DNA of 15,423 nucleotides from Candidatus Latescibacterota bacterium (GCA_016209865.1 JACQVL010000007.1:1-15423); one strand, 5' to 3'. Shown: positions 1 through 7,918, counted from the stretch's first letter. Notes: generated from the letters alone by a model not told the origin. Numbers and translations: made by a program.

Positions 1-516
1 GAGTTAATGCGGCTGGACCTGCAGCTCGTCATCTTGGGCACCGGGATGAAGGAGTACCACGACCTGCTCGCCCAGGCTGCCGCGAAGCACCCGGAGAAGG
101 TTGGGGTGAAGCTCGCGTTCGATAACCGCATCGCCCATCTGATCGAGGCCGGAGCGGACATGTTCCTGATGCCGTCCCGGTACGAGCCGTGCGGCCTCAA
201 CCAGCTCTACAGCCTCCGGTACGGGACGCTCCCGGTCGTCCGCGAGACGGGCGGGCTGGCGGACACGATCCAGGATGACGACCCGGCCACGCATCAGGGG
301 ACCGGGTTCAGGTTCAAAGAGTATACCCCCGAAGCCCTGCTCGGTGCCGTCCGGCGCGCGCTGGACGCCTACCACAACCCGCCTGTCTGGCAGGCGATGA
401 TGCGGCGGGCGATGACGGCCGACTTTTCGTGGGGGTCATCCGCGAAGAAGTACGCGGCCCTGTACGAGAAGGCGGTGGAGAAGAGACGGGGTTCGGGGTT
501 CGGGATTCGGGGTTAG
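1..516 (+). CDS. glgA: Glycogen synthase, C-terminal part (5' end outside window)
   Basis: This is the C-terminal GT-B half of an ADP-glucose-dependent bacterial glycogen (starch) synthase, a cytoplasmic enzyme that extends alpha-1,4-glucan chains. The frame is open from the first base, so the gene starts upstream and about 171 codons are seen. Diagnostic stretches are VILGTG near the start, then DMFLMPSRYEPCGLNQLY and YGTLPVVRETGGLADT, which match the GlgA nucleotide-sugar site, including the catalytic Glu of the EPCG motif. The C-terminal helix (MTADFSWGSSAKKYAALYEKA) is also typical. The last residues (GSGFGIRG) are encoded by a period-7 DNA repeat and are unlike the family's usual C-terminus, so they look like a repeat-derived tail. 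The family call is certain; the physiological link to the downstream efflux genes is not. Confidence 0.95.
   Translation, partial: ELMRLDLQLVILGTGMKEYHDLLAQAAAKHPEKVGVKLAFDNRIAHLIEAGADMFLMPSRYEPCGLNQLYSLRYGTLPVVRETGGLADTIQDDDPATHQGTGFRFKEYTPEALLGAVRRALDAYHNPPVWQAMMRRAMTADFSWGSSAKKYAALYEKAVEKRRGSGFGIRG
488..515 (+). repeat. Heptamer tandem repeat (GGGGTTC-type) at the glgA stop
   Basis: Four units of seven bases are visible: ggggttc, ggggttc, gggattc, ggggtta. The TAG stop of glgA (514-516) lies in the last unit and the following base. The repeat therefore encodes the final residues of the protein. It is read directly from the sequence; no function is known to me. Confidence 0.85.
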
Positions 517-596
517 GGAAGGACTTTCAAGAGCGGGAACTTCAAAGGCACATTCATCGTTGTTGCCAGTACAGAGCGGTCAGCATTGCACTGGAC

Positions 597-733
597 GCCC
601 GCTCCTGAAGGAGCGGGTTGCCCAGACAAAGCCCGCTGAAGCGGGCTCACAGACCGCTTCGAAAGCATTGACTCGCCCGTGGAGCCCCGTTCACGGGGCT
701 TCGTCCGATCAGCCCGCCCATTCATGGGCGGGC
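597..733. repeat. Symmetric array of four short hairpins (REP/BIME-like)
   Basis: The glgA-751 gap (517-750) has no convincing gene but holds four perfect hairpins with tetraloops. They are 598-617 (stem 8, loop TGAA), 630-647 (stem 7, loop TGAA), 683-700 (stem 7, loop TTCA) and 712-733 (stem 9, loop TTCA). Their centres are exactly symmetric about position 665. Bases 597-652 align without gaps to the reverse complement of 733-678, with 40 of 56 identical by my hand count. The eight stem differences form four compensated base pairs (603/612, 605/610, 635/642, 636/641). This looks like a REP- or BIME-type mobile palindrome pair, or a structured 3' UTR. It might also act as a bidirectional terminator or mRNA-stability element, although no U-tract follows. 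Confidence 0.85.
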
Positions 734-750
734 GGAGTTGAGCAATTCCC

Positions 751-1170
751 ATGATCTCCCGTCTCCTCGCCGGATTCCTGATCGTCGCCCTGCTCGTTCC
801 CCCGCTCGCGGCGGAAGAAGTCGCCCTCGTCTGCCGGGACTCGGACGCGGGCATGATGCCGATGGATCGGTGCTGCTGCGCCGCCGCTGAACAGACCTCA
901 TCGTGCGATCCGATTCACATGATCCGGTCGTGCTGCTGCGACGTGCGGATCACGTACCGCCTCGATCAGCACAACCGGGAAGGGATGCTGACGGGGCAAC
1001 CCGTCTCCGGACGGCAGCACGGTTCTTCTGAGGATGGCTCTCTGGTTGTCCCATCGGGTCTCTCTCCAGAAGCTATTCTCTCTTCTCCTCCTCTCCTCGT
1101 CTCGTTCATTCCATCGAGTCGATCTTCCCCATCGCCCCAGCTTTCTCTCCTCTGCATCTACCGCATTTAA
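751..1170 (+). CDS. Small secreted Cys-rich protein beside copper efflux genes
   Basis: This is a 139-residue protein of no family I can name with certainty. Residues 1-21 form a clear Sec signal peptide (MISRLLAGFLIVALLVPPLAA, cleavage likely before EE), so the mature part should be periplasmic. The mature N-terminal half has eight Cys: C28, C41-C43, C52 and C61-C63, in two CCC clusters, plus Met residues (MMPM at 35-38). The C-terminal half is Ser/Pro-rich and ends in a hydrophobic LSLLCIYRI, recalling the tails of small proteins often found next to CusBA-type pumps. The gene precedes cusB by 114 bases on the same strand, so a role in Cu/Ag binding or sensing is inferred. No strong Shine-Dalgarno is seen at the correct spacing; GGAG at 734-737 is 13 bases away. 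The pyrimidine-rich 3' half makes the exact extent less sure. Confidence 0.65.
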   Translation: MISRLLAGFLIVALLVPPLAAEEVALVCRDSDAGMMPMDRCCCAAAEQTSSCDPIHMIRSCCCDVRITYRLDQHNREGMLTGQPVSGRQHGSSEDGSLVVPSGLSPEAILSSPPLLVSFIPSSRSSPSPQLSLLCIYRI

Positions 1171-1182
1171 GCGATCAGCTTT

Positions 1183-1274
1183 GGGATCATAGGATTTGGG
1201 ATTGAGGGATTGCCGAAGCAGGATTCTCACTCCCTCTCCAATCCAAAATCCAAAATCTAAAACCCAAAATCCCA
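1183..1274. repeat. Inverted heptamer repeat (ATCCAAA-type) before cusB
   Basis: Positions 1241-1274 carry about five period-7 units (atccaaa, atccaaa, atctaaa, acccaaa, atccca). The left part, with tttgggat at 1180-1187 and gatttgggattgaggga at 1193-1209, is close to the reverse complement of tccctctccaatccaaaatc at 1231-1250. The element can therefore fold on itself around a loop near 1211-1230. Its right end abuts the cusB ribosome site AAGGAG (1274-1279). The gap 1171-1284 holds nothing else that I can see. Confidence 0.8.
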
Positions 1275-1284
1275 AGGAGCCTCT

Positions 1285-2664
1285 ATGCACCCGCGTACCC
1301 GCGTCAGGGTGGCGCTGGCGTTGTGTACGGTCGTCGTGATCGCCGGCGTGTCCCTGATCGTCACTCAGTATGGAGATCGGATTCCGGGCCTCAAGTCGCT
1401 TCCCATGTTCCGGCCGGCAGCGGGCGTTGTCACGGCCCGGCCGGACGAGGCCGACTACTGGACGTGCACGATGCACCCGTCAGTCCGCATGAAAGAGCCG
1501 GGGAAATGCCCGATCTGTGGGATGGACCTGGTGCCCGTCCGGGCGCAGGGCATGCCGGACATGCCGGGGATGAAAGGCATGACACCGGCAACGACACAAC
1601 CCGCACAGGTGGGCAACGCCCCGGATCGCTCGGTCTTCACCGTCGATCCTGCTAGACAACAACTCATCGGCGTCCAGATTGATACAGTGCAGATCCGTAC
1701 GCTGGAGAAGACCATCCGCACCGTGGGGCTCGTCGAGCCGGACGAGCGCCGGACAGCCCAGATTTATACCAAGGTTGACGGGTGGATCGACAAGGTGTTT
1801 GTGAATTACACCTGGCAGCATGTGATGAAGGGTGCCCCGCTCTTCTCGCTCTACAGCCCGGACCTCGTTTCCACCCAGGAGGAATACTTGACCGCCCTGA
1901 AGTCGATGGAACGGCTGGGCGAGAGTCCGTTTCCTGATGTCGCGGCACGGGCGCGCTCGCTACTCGACGCCACCCGGAAACGGCTGCTCTTCTTCGATAT
2001 TACCCCGCAACAGATCGATGAACTGGAGCGGACCAAACAGATGAAGAAAGAGCTGATCATCTATTCCCCGATCACCGGCCATGTGACCGAGCGGAATGCC
2101 TTTCCCGGGATGCGTGTGGAGCCGAACACACGGCTGTATACGGTGATTGATCATTCGTATATATGGGTGAAGGTGGACATCTACGAGCAGGACATCCCCT
2201 TCGTCCATGTCGGCCAACGCGCGAGGATGACGGTAGACGCCTATCCGGGCCGGACGTTTGCCGGGACGCTGACGTTCATCGAACCGCACATGATGAGCGA
2301 GACCCGCACCCTCAAAGTCCGTCTGGAATTCCCCAACCCTGATCTCGTCCTCAAGCCGGAGATGTACGCCAACATCGACCTCACGGTGTCCGTCGGCCCG
2401 CGTCTGGCCGTCCCGACGAGCGCCGTCCTGCGCACCGGCCAGCGCGATTTGGTGTTCGTCAATCGCGGCGAAGGGCGGATGGAGATGCGGAAGGTAGAGG
2501 TCGGGACCAGGACAGGGGATTACTACGAAGTCCTCGGCGGGCTCCGGGCGGGGGAGCGGATCGTGACGGCGGCGAATTTCCTGATCGACGCGGAGAGCAA
2601 GGTGCAGGGCGCGCAGGCGACGTGGGAGACCCCGAACGTCCAGCACAAGGAGCACGTGCCATGA
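1285..2664 (+). CDS. cusB: CusB-like RND periplasmic adaptor with heavy-metal-binding domain
   Basis: This is the membrane-fusion (adaptor) subunit of a tripartite Cu/Ag efflux pump, linking the inner-membrane pump to the outer-membrane channel. Of 459 residues, 10-27 are a hydrophobic anchor or signal. Residues 58-85 are a heavy-metal-binding domain with C61, MHP at 63-65, C75PIC78 and GMDLVPV. A Met-rich linker follows with M90, M93, M96 and M99 spaced every three residues. The core then shows CusB features: VGLVEPDERR, a lipoyl-like segment (VDGWIDKVFVNYTW), a helical hairpin around YLTALKSMERL, and the closing beta-barrel (VPTSAVLRTGQRDLVFV). The start is fixed by AAGGAG at 1274-1279, five bases before the ATG. 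The stop overlaps cusA (ATGA). The N-terminal metal domain and Met run may replace the separate chaperone CusF, which is absent here. Confidence 0.93.
   Translation: MHPRTRVRVALALCTVVVIAGVSLIVTQYGDRIPGLKSLPMFRPAAGVVTARPDEADYWTCTMHPSVRMKEPGKCPICGMDLVPVRAQGMPDMPGMKGMTPATTQPAQVGNAPDRSVFTVDPARQQLIGVQIDTVQIRTLEKTIRTVGLVEPDERRTAQIYTKVDGWIDKVFVNYTWQHVMKGAPLFSLYSPDLVSTQEEYLTALKSMERLGESPFPDVAARARSLLDATRKRLLFFDITPQQIDELERTKQMKKELIIYSPITGHVTERNAFPGMRVEPNTRLYTVIDHSYIWVKVDIYEQDIPFVHVGQRARMTVDAYPGRTFAGTLTFIEPHMMSETRTLKVRLEFPNPDLVLKPEMYANIDLTVSVGPRLAVPTSAVLRTGQRDLVFVNRGEGRMEMRKVEVGTRTGDYYEVLGGLRAGERIVTAANFLIDAESKVQGAQATWETPNVQHKEHVP
2647..2652 (+). promoter_or_regulatory. Ribosome-binding site that fixes the cusA start
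   Basis: AAGGAG lies eight bases before the ATG at 2661. This favours that start over the in-frame ATG at 2622, which lies inside cusB and has no such site. The protein then begins MINQIIDWCARN, typical of the CusA N-terminus. Confidence 0.8.
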
Positions 2665-5600
2665 TCAACCAGATCATCGACTGGTGCGCGCGGAACAAGT
2701 TCCTCGTCCTGCTGGCGACCGCGTTCCTCGTCGCCTGGGGCGTCTGGGCGATGTTCAATGTTCCATTAGACGCCATCCCCGACCTCTCCGACGTGCAGGT
2801 CATCGTCTTCACCGAATGGCCGGGCCGCAGCCCGGACCTGGTCGAGGATCAGATTACGTACCCGATCGTCACGAAGCTCCTCGCCGCACCGAACGTGCAG
2901 CGCGTCCAGGCGATCTCCGACTTCGGAGTGTCGTACGTCTACGTCATCTTTGAGGACGGAACCGACCTCTACTGGGCGCGGAGCCGGGTGTCGGAGTACA
3001 TGCAAGGGGTGGCCGGCAGACTGCCCGAAGGCGTCACCCCGGTGCTCGGCCCGGATGCGACCGGAGTGGGCTGGGTGTTCGAGTACGCGCTCGTCGATGA
3101 GACGGGCCGACACAACCTGCAAGAATTACGGAGCTTCCAGGACTGGTCCCTGCGCTACTGGCTGCAGGCCGTGCCGGGCGTCGCCGAAGTGGCGAGCGTG
3201 GGCGGGTACGTCAAGTCCTACCAGGTCAATCTCGACCCCAACAAACTCTTCGCGTACCGCATCCCGCTAAGCCGGGTAGTGGACGCCATCCGGCGGAGCA
3301 ACAACGACGTCGGCGGCCGTTCGATCGAGGTGGCGACCGCTGAGTTCATGGTCCGTGGCCGCGGCTACGTGAAGTCCGTGGCCGACCTGGAGCGCGTCCC
3401 GGTCGGGACGGATGAACGAGGCACCCCGATCTACCTCCGGGACCTTGGCGAGGTGCAGCTCGGACCCGACATGCGGCGCGGTTTAGCCGAGCTAAACGGC
3501 CGGGGAGAGACGGTGGGTGGGATTGTCGTCATGCGGTATGGAGAGAACGCGCTCGACGTGATCAACCGGGTGAAACAGCGGCTGGCTGAGGTGAAAGATT
3601 CCTTCCCGCCGGGGGTCAAGCTGGTCATCACGTACGACCGGGCTGAACTGATCGAACGCGCCATCGAGACGCTGAAAGGGACGCTCACGGAAGAACTCCT
3701 CATCGTGAGTCTGGTCATCCTGCTCTTCCTGCTGCATATCCCGAGCGCGATCATTCCGATTCTCACGATTCCGATCGCGGTCGTCATCGCGTTCATCCCG
3801 ATGTCGTACATGGGACTGACGGCCAACATCATGTCGTTGGGCGGGATCGCCATCGCCATCGGCGCGCTCGTCGACGCGGCGATCGTCGTCGTCGAGCAGA
3901 CGCACAAGAAACTGGAACACTGGGACGCGGAGGGCCGGCCGGGCGACTATCAGGACGTCGTCATCCGCGCCGTCAAAGAAGTTGGTGGACCGAGTTTTTT
4001 CTCGTTGCTCGTCATCGCGGTGTCGTTCATGCCCATCTTCACGTTGGTGGCGCAGGAGGGGCGCTTGTTCAAACCCCTGGCATTCACGAAAAACTTCTCG
4101 ATGGCCATCGCCGCGGTGTTAGCCATCACGCTCGACCCGGCCATCCGGCTGCTGTTCACGCACGCGAAGGCGTTCAACTTCTCGCCACGGTGGCTCTGCA
4201 GGATGGCGAACGCCGTCCTGGTCGGCACGATCCACAGCGAAGAGCGGCATCCGATCAGCCGCCCGCTGATGCGTCTCTACCAGCCGGTCGTCGAATTCGT
4301 CCTACGGCACCGGTGGGCGGTGGTCGTCACGGCGGGACTCCTCGTCGCCCTCACCGTTCCGGTCTACTTCCAGCTCGGCTCCGAGTTCATGCCGCCCCTG
4401 AACGAAGGGTCGATCCTGTTCATGCCTACGGCGGTGCCGGGAATGTCCATCACCGAAGGGGCGAAGGTCCTCCAACTGCAGGACAGGGTCCTGGCTCAGT
4501 TCCCCGAAGTGAAGAGCGTCTTCGGCAAGATCGGCCGCTCGACCTCCCCGACCGACCCGGCCCCACTGAGCATGGTGGAGACGACCATCATCCTGAAACC
4601 CCAGAATGAATGGCGCACGGTGCATGAAGACCGCTGGTACTCCGGGTGGGCGGTCTGGCCGCTGAACACACTCTTCGGCCTCGTCTGGCCGGAGGAGCGG
4701 CCGATGACATGGGATGAACTCGTCAGCGAGATCGACCCGAAGGTGAAGGTGCCGGGGATGGCGAACATCTGGTGGATGCCGGTGCAGACCCGGACGGAGA
4801 TGCTGTCGACGGGCATCCGCAGTAATTTGGGGATCAAAGTCTTTGGCCCGGACCTGACGATGATCGACACCGTGGCTGTCCGGGTCGAGCGGGTCCTGAA
4901 AGACCTGCCCGGCACCCGGTCGGTGTTCGCGGAGCGGACGACCGGCGGGTACTATCTGGATTTCAACATCAACCGGGAAGCCGCGGCCCGGTACGGGTTG
5001 ACCGTGGGGGATGTGGAAGACATCATCGAGACGGCGATCGGCGGGATGGACGTCTCCCGGACGGTCGAGGGCCGGGAGCGGTATCCGATCACCGTCCGCT
5101 ATTTGCGCGAGCTGCGCGACGACCCTGACATGCTCAGGCGAGTGCTCGTCCCGACCCCAGCCGGGGCGCAGGTGCCCCTCTCTCTGCTGGCCGACATCCA
5201 GCCCACGACGGGCGCGCCGATGATTCGTGATGAGAACGGCCAGTTGCAGGGGTTCGTGTTCGTCGACGTGACGGAGAAGGATTACGAGGGGTACATCGAG
5301 CGAGCCCAGCAGGTCGTGCAGGAGAAGGTGTCCCTACCGCCGGGCTACCGGATCGAGTGGGCGGGGCAGTACAAATATCTACTCCGGACGCGAGAACGAT
5401 TGAAATATATCCTGCCTTTAACCCTGTTCATCGTGTTTGTCCTGCTCTATCTCAACACGAAATCCGTCGTCAAAACCTGGATCGTCCTGCTCGCCGTGCC
5501 GTTCTCGGCGGTCGGGGCGATCTGGCTGCTGGCTCTTCTCGACTACAACATGAGCATCGGCGTGTGGGTCGGCCTGATCGCGTTGATGGGGGTGGATGCG

Positions 5601-5939
5601 GAGACGGGCGTGTTCATGCTGTTGTACCTCGACCTCGCCTACGAGGAGCGTCGTGCGAAAGGACGGATGAACACGTTGGAAGACCTCAAAGAAGCCATCA
5701 TCTACGGGGCGGTGAAGCGCGTGCGTCCAAAGGTCATGACGGTCGGCGTCATGTTCATGGGGCTGCTGCCCATCATGTGGTCGGCGGGAACGGGAGCGGA
5801 CCTGATGAAGAGGATCGCCGCCCCGATGATCGGGGGGATCTTCACCTCATTCATCATGGAGCTTATGGTCTACCCGGTGATTTATGAGATCTGGCGCGGC
5901 CGCGGGATGCACAAAGCCGCAGACAGGGAGGGAATATGA
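2661..5939 (+). CDS. cusA: CusA-like heavy-metal RND efflux pump (Cu/Ag type)
   Basis: This is an inner-membrane proton/metal antiporter of the HME-RND family, 1092 residues from the ATG at 2661. It has the duplicated RND plan: TM1 near residues 12-30, the first porter domain, TM2-6 around 345-520, TM7 near 555, the second porter domain, and TM8-12 to the end. The proton relay of E. coli CusA is kept: D405 in ALVDAAIVVVEQ, E981 in VDAETG and K1024 in RVRPKVMT. The three-Met metal site is also kept: M588 in ILFMPT, M638 in PLSMVE and M714 in RTEMLSTG, aligned by me to E. coli M573, M623 and M672. A Trp-rich insertion of about 27 residues lies between M638 and M714 relative to E. coli; I recall similar segments in other CusA relatives. 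The gene overlaps cusB and cusC by ATGA, implying coupled translation. Confidence 0.95.
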   Translation: MINQIIDWCARNKFLVLLATAFLVAWGVWAMFNVPLDAIPDLSDVQVIVFTEWPGRSPDLVEDQITYPIVTKLLAAPNVQRVQAISDFGVSYVYVIFEDGTDLYWARSRVSEYMQGVAGRLPEGVTPVLGPDATGVGWVFEYALVDETGRHNLQELRSFQDWSLRYWLQAVPGVAEVASVGGYVKSYQVNLDPNKLFAYRIPLSRVVDAIRRSNNDVGGRSIEVATAEFMVRGRGYVKSVADLERVPVGTDERGTPIYLRDLGEVQLGPDMRRGLAELNGRGETVGGIVVMRYGENALDVINRVKQRLAEVKDSFPPGVKLVITYDRAELIERAIETLKGTLTEELLIVSLVILLFLLHIPSAIIPILTIPIAVVIAFIPMSYMGLTANIMSLGGIAIAIGALVDAAIVVVEQTHKKLEHWDAEGRPGDYQDVVIRAVKEVGGPSFFSLLVIAVSFMPIFTLVAQEGRLFKPLAFTKNFSMAIAAVLAITLDPAIRLLFTHAKAFNFSPRWLCRMANAVLVGTIHSEERHPISRPLMRLYQPVVEFVLRHRWAVVVTAGLLVALTVPVYFQLGSEFMPPLNEGSILFMPTAVPGMSITEGAKVLQLQDRVLAQFPEVKSVFGKIGRSTSPTDPAPLSMVETTIILKPQNEWRTVHEDRWYSGWAVWPLNTLFGLVWPEERPMTWDELVSEIDPKVKVPGMANIWWMPVQTRTEMLSTGIRSNLGIKVFGPDLTMIDTVAVRVERVLKDLPGTRSVFAERTTGGYYLDFNINREAAARYGLTVGDVEDIIETAIGGMDVSRTVEGRERYPITVRYLRELRDDPDMLRRVLVPTPAGAQVPLSLLADIQPTTGAPMIRDENGQLQGFVFVDVTEKDYEGYIERAQQVVQEKVSLPPGYRIEWAGQYKYLLRTRERLKYILPLTLFIVFVLLYLNTKSVVKTWIVLLAVPFSAVGAIWLLALLDYNMSIGVWVGLIALMGVDAETGVFMLLYLDLAYEERRAKGRMNTLEDLKEAIIYGAVKRVRPKVMTVGVMFMGLLPIMWSAGTGADLMKRIAAPMIGGIFTSFIMELMVYPVIYEIWRGRGMHKAADREGI

Positions 5940-7225
5940 CACCCATACATCGCCAGACGATAGTATTCCTCCTCGCGTTGATTTGTTCAATCAGCCCGGC
6001 CCGGGGACAGTCCTCATCGCCGGCCGCCGTACCGCCTGTTATTCAGCTCGATGACCTCGTCCAGGAAGCGCTGAAGAAGAACCCCTCCATCCGGGCATCA
6101 CGCGCTCGGTGGACAGCTGCGACCAAGCGGCCGTCCCAGGTGAGCACCTTGCCCGACCCGATAGTCACCTTCGTCGAGATGAGCGATGGGACACCGAGGC
6201 CGTTCGGGAACCTCGGTAAGGAGAGCTTTAGCTGGTACGGAATCTCCGCCGCTCAACCGATCCCGTTCTCCGGTAAGCTCTCGCTGCAGGGGCAATACGC
6301 GTCCCAGGACGCCGCGGCGCTCGAACAAGAGGCCGAGACAACCGCCTTGCAGATCGTCGCTCAGGTGAAACAGGCCTACTACGATCTCTATCTGATCGAT
6401 CGTTCCCTCGACATCATCGCAAAGGACAAGGACCTCCTGGAACGGTTCGAGCAGATCGCAGAGACGAAATACGCGGTCGGACAAGGTCACCAAGAGCCCG
6501 TCTTGCGAGCACAGCTTGAACTGTCACTGCTCACGGAACGGCTCACCGTGTTGGAACAACAGCGCGGCAGTGCGATGGCCCAGCTCAATCGTTTGCTCAA
6601 TCGTCCCCCGGACACGTCACTGGCGGGCAAGACCGCTCCAGTTTCACCCGCTGGCTTTCAGTACACCCTGGAAGACTTGCTTCGCGAAGCGAAAGCACGG
6701 TCGCCGCAACTCCGGGCGCGGCAGTTCATGGTGGACCGAGAGAACGTCGGGCTCAACCTGGCCCGGCGGGCCTACTACCCGGACTTCACCGCGATGTACA
6801 CCTATTTGCATCGTCCCACGTTCACCGATATGTGGGAGATCAAAGTGGATGTGCAGTTCCCGCTCTATTTCTGGAGGAAACAACGACTCGGTGTGAACGA
6901 AGCGGCGGCCACGCTGGAAGCGGCTCGGCAGGAGTATCAGACCGCCGCGCAGGAACTCTTCTTCAACATCAAGGCTGAGTACCTCATGGTGAACGCGACG
7001 AAGCGACTGATCGACCTGTCTGGCACCGTAGTCGTGCCGCAGGCCACGTTAGCCACCGAGTCCGCGCTGGCGGGTTACCAGGTCGGGAATGTCGATTTCC
7101 TGACGCTCCTGAACGATTTCACCGTGCTTCTCAACTACGAGTTGCGCTACCACGAGCAAGTCGTCGCCTACCACAAAGCCCTGGCCCGTCTGGAAGAGCT
7201 GACGGCGTTGCCGCTCTTGCGGTGA
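5936..7225 (+). CDS. cusC: TolC-family outer-membrane efflux protein (CusC-like)
   Basis: This is the outer-membrane channel of the tripartite metal pump, 429 residues. Residues 1-25 are a Sec signal peptide (hydrophobic FLLALICSI, likely cut after PARG). It is not a convincing lipoprotein, unlike E. coli CusC, because Ile sits just before the only N-terminal Cys. The body shows the internal duplication of TolC-type proteins: two helical arms, each opening with an ALKKNPSIRASRA- or AKARSPQLRARQF-like repeat, plus beta segments around PQ/FPLYFW. The start overlaps the cusA stop (ATGA) and is preceded by AGGGAGG at 5926-5932. The gene order is B-A-C rather than the C-F-B-A of E. coli. The gene ends 15 bases from the convergent carbonic anhydrase gene, with no evident terminator between them. 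Confidence 0.9.
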   Translation: MTPIHRQTIVFLLALICSISPARGQSSSPAAVPPVIQLDDLVQEALKKNPSIRASRARWTAATKRPSQVSTLPDPIVTFVEMSDGTPRPFGNLGKESFSWYGISAAQPIPFSGKLSLQGQYASQDAAALEQEAETTALQIVAQVKQAYYDLYLIDRSLDIIAKDKDLLERFEQIAETKYAVGQGHQEPVLRAQLELSLLTERLTVLEQQRGSAMAQLNRLLNRPPDTSLAGKTAPVSPAGFQYTLEDLLREAKARSPQLRARQFMVDRENVGLNLARRAYYPDFTAMYTYLHRPTFTDMWEIKVDVQFPLYFWRKQRLGVNEAAATLEAARQEYQTAAQELFFNIKAEYLMVNATKRLIDLSGTVVVPQATLATESALAGYQVGNVDFLTLLNDFTVLLNYELRYHEQVVAYHKALARLEELTALPLLR

Positions 7226-7240
7226 CGGGGAGCATCCGGC

Positions 7241-7900
7241 TTACTGCACGATCTCGACCGCCCCGGTATCCAGGTCGTACCGCGCCCCGACGATCGTGAG
7301 CTTGTGCTCGTCGAGGTGCTTGCCTAAAATCTCCCGCGACGTGCCCAGTTGCTTGACGCCCAGGCGGACGTTCGCCGCGATGGCGTTGTCGACAAGGTCG
7401 CCCGGTTGCCCTTTGACCGCATCCACCGCCGGTTTAATCGCCTGGACGAGGCTCTTGATGTGGGCTTCCGGCTCGCCCGGCTGCGTGGCGGCGGTGACCG
7501 CTCCGCAGCGTTCGTGCCCCAACACCATGACGAGCGGCGCGCCTAAGTGCTCGACCGCGTACTCGATACTCCCCAGCGCGACGTCATCGACGACATTCCC
7601 GGCGACCCGGACGACGAACAGATTCCCCAGTCCGGCATCGAACACGATCTCAGGCGGGACGCGCGAATCCGAGCAACTCAAGATGACGGCGAACGGCGTC
7701 TGGGATTTTGCGAGACTCTCCCGGCGTTGGCGGGTCTGGTCGGGGTGGGTGAGCTGTCCGGCGACGAACCTCTTGTTCCCGTCCATCAACCGGGCCAGCG
7801 CGGCGTCGGCGGTCATCTTCGCGCCGGGCTGGTCTGCTGCCCGCACGACGGGTGAGGCTACGAGAAGGGACACGAGCATCAATCTAACGGAGAGGCGCAT
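7241..7900 (-). CDS. Secreted beta-class carbonic anhydrase
   Basis: The enzyme interconverts CO2 and bicarbonate using a Zn site. The 219-residue protein begins with a signal peptide (MRLSVRLMLVSLLVASPVVRA), so it should act in the periplasm. Active-site residues are all visible: C76-S-D78-S-R80 and H129-x-x-C132 (GHERCGAV), giving the Cys/His/Cys ligands and the Asp/Arg dyad. The downstream GNVVDDVALGSIEYAV stretch is also typical. The start is supported by AAGGAG (complement of 7909-7914), eight bases upstream. The gene is last of four on the minus strand, 78 bases after the NUDIX gene, and converges on cusC. Many beta carbonic anhydrases are cytoplasmic; secreted forms are less usual but known. 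Confidence 0.93.
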   Translation of the reverse strand: MRLSVRLMLVSLLVASPVVRAADQPGAKMTADAALARLMDGNKRFVAGQLTHPDQTRQRRESLAKSQTPFAVILSCSDSRVPPEIVFDAGLGNLFVVRVAGNVVDDVALGSIEYAVEHLGAPLVMVLGHERCGAVTAATQPGEPEAHIKSLVQAIKPAVDAVKGQPGDLVDNAIAANVRLGVKQLGTSREILGKHLDEHKLTIVGARYDLDTGAVEIVQ

Positions 7901-7918
7901 GGGAACGGCTCCTTCAGG

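Noticed and set aside
597-733. Possible CRISPR array
   Set aside because: There are only four palindromes, of unequal stem length and opposite orientation, with unequal gaps and no constant repeat or spacer size.
560-754. A 64-codon plus-strand frame between glgA and the Cys-rich gene
   Set aside because: It is translated almost entirely from the hairpin array, with no ribosome site and no protein-like features.
7226-7240. Shared terminator between cusC and the carbonic anhydrase gene
   Set aside because: The 15-base gap and its flanks show no stem-loop with a T-tract.
7241-7900. Carbonic anhydrase as part of the copper operon
   Set aside because: It is on the opposite strand and convergent, and has no known role in metal efflux.
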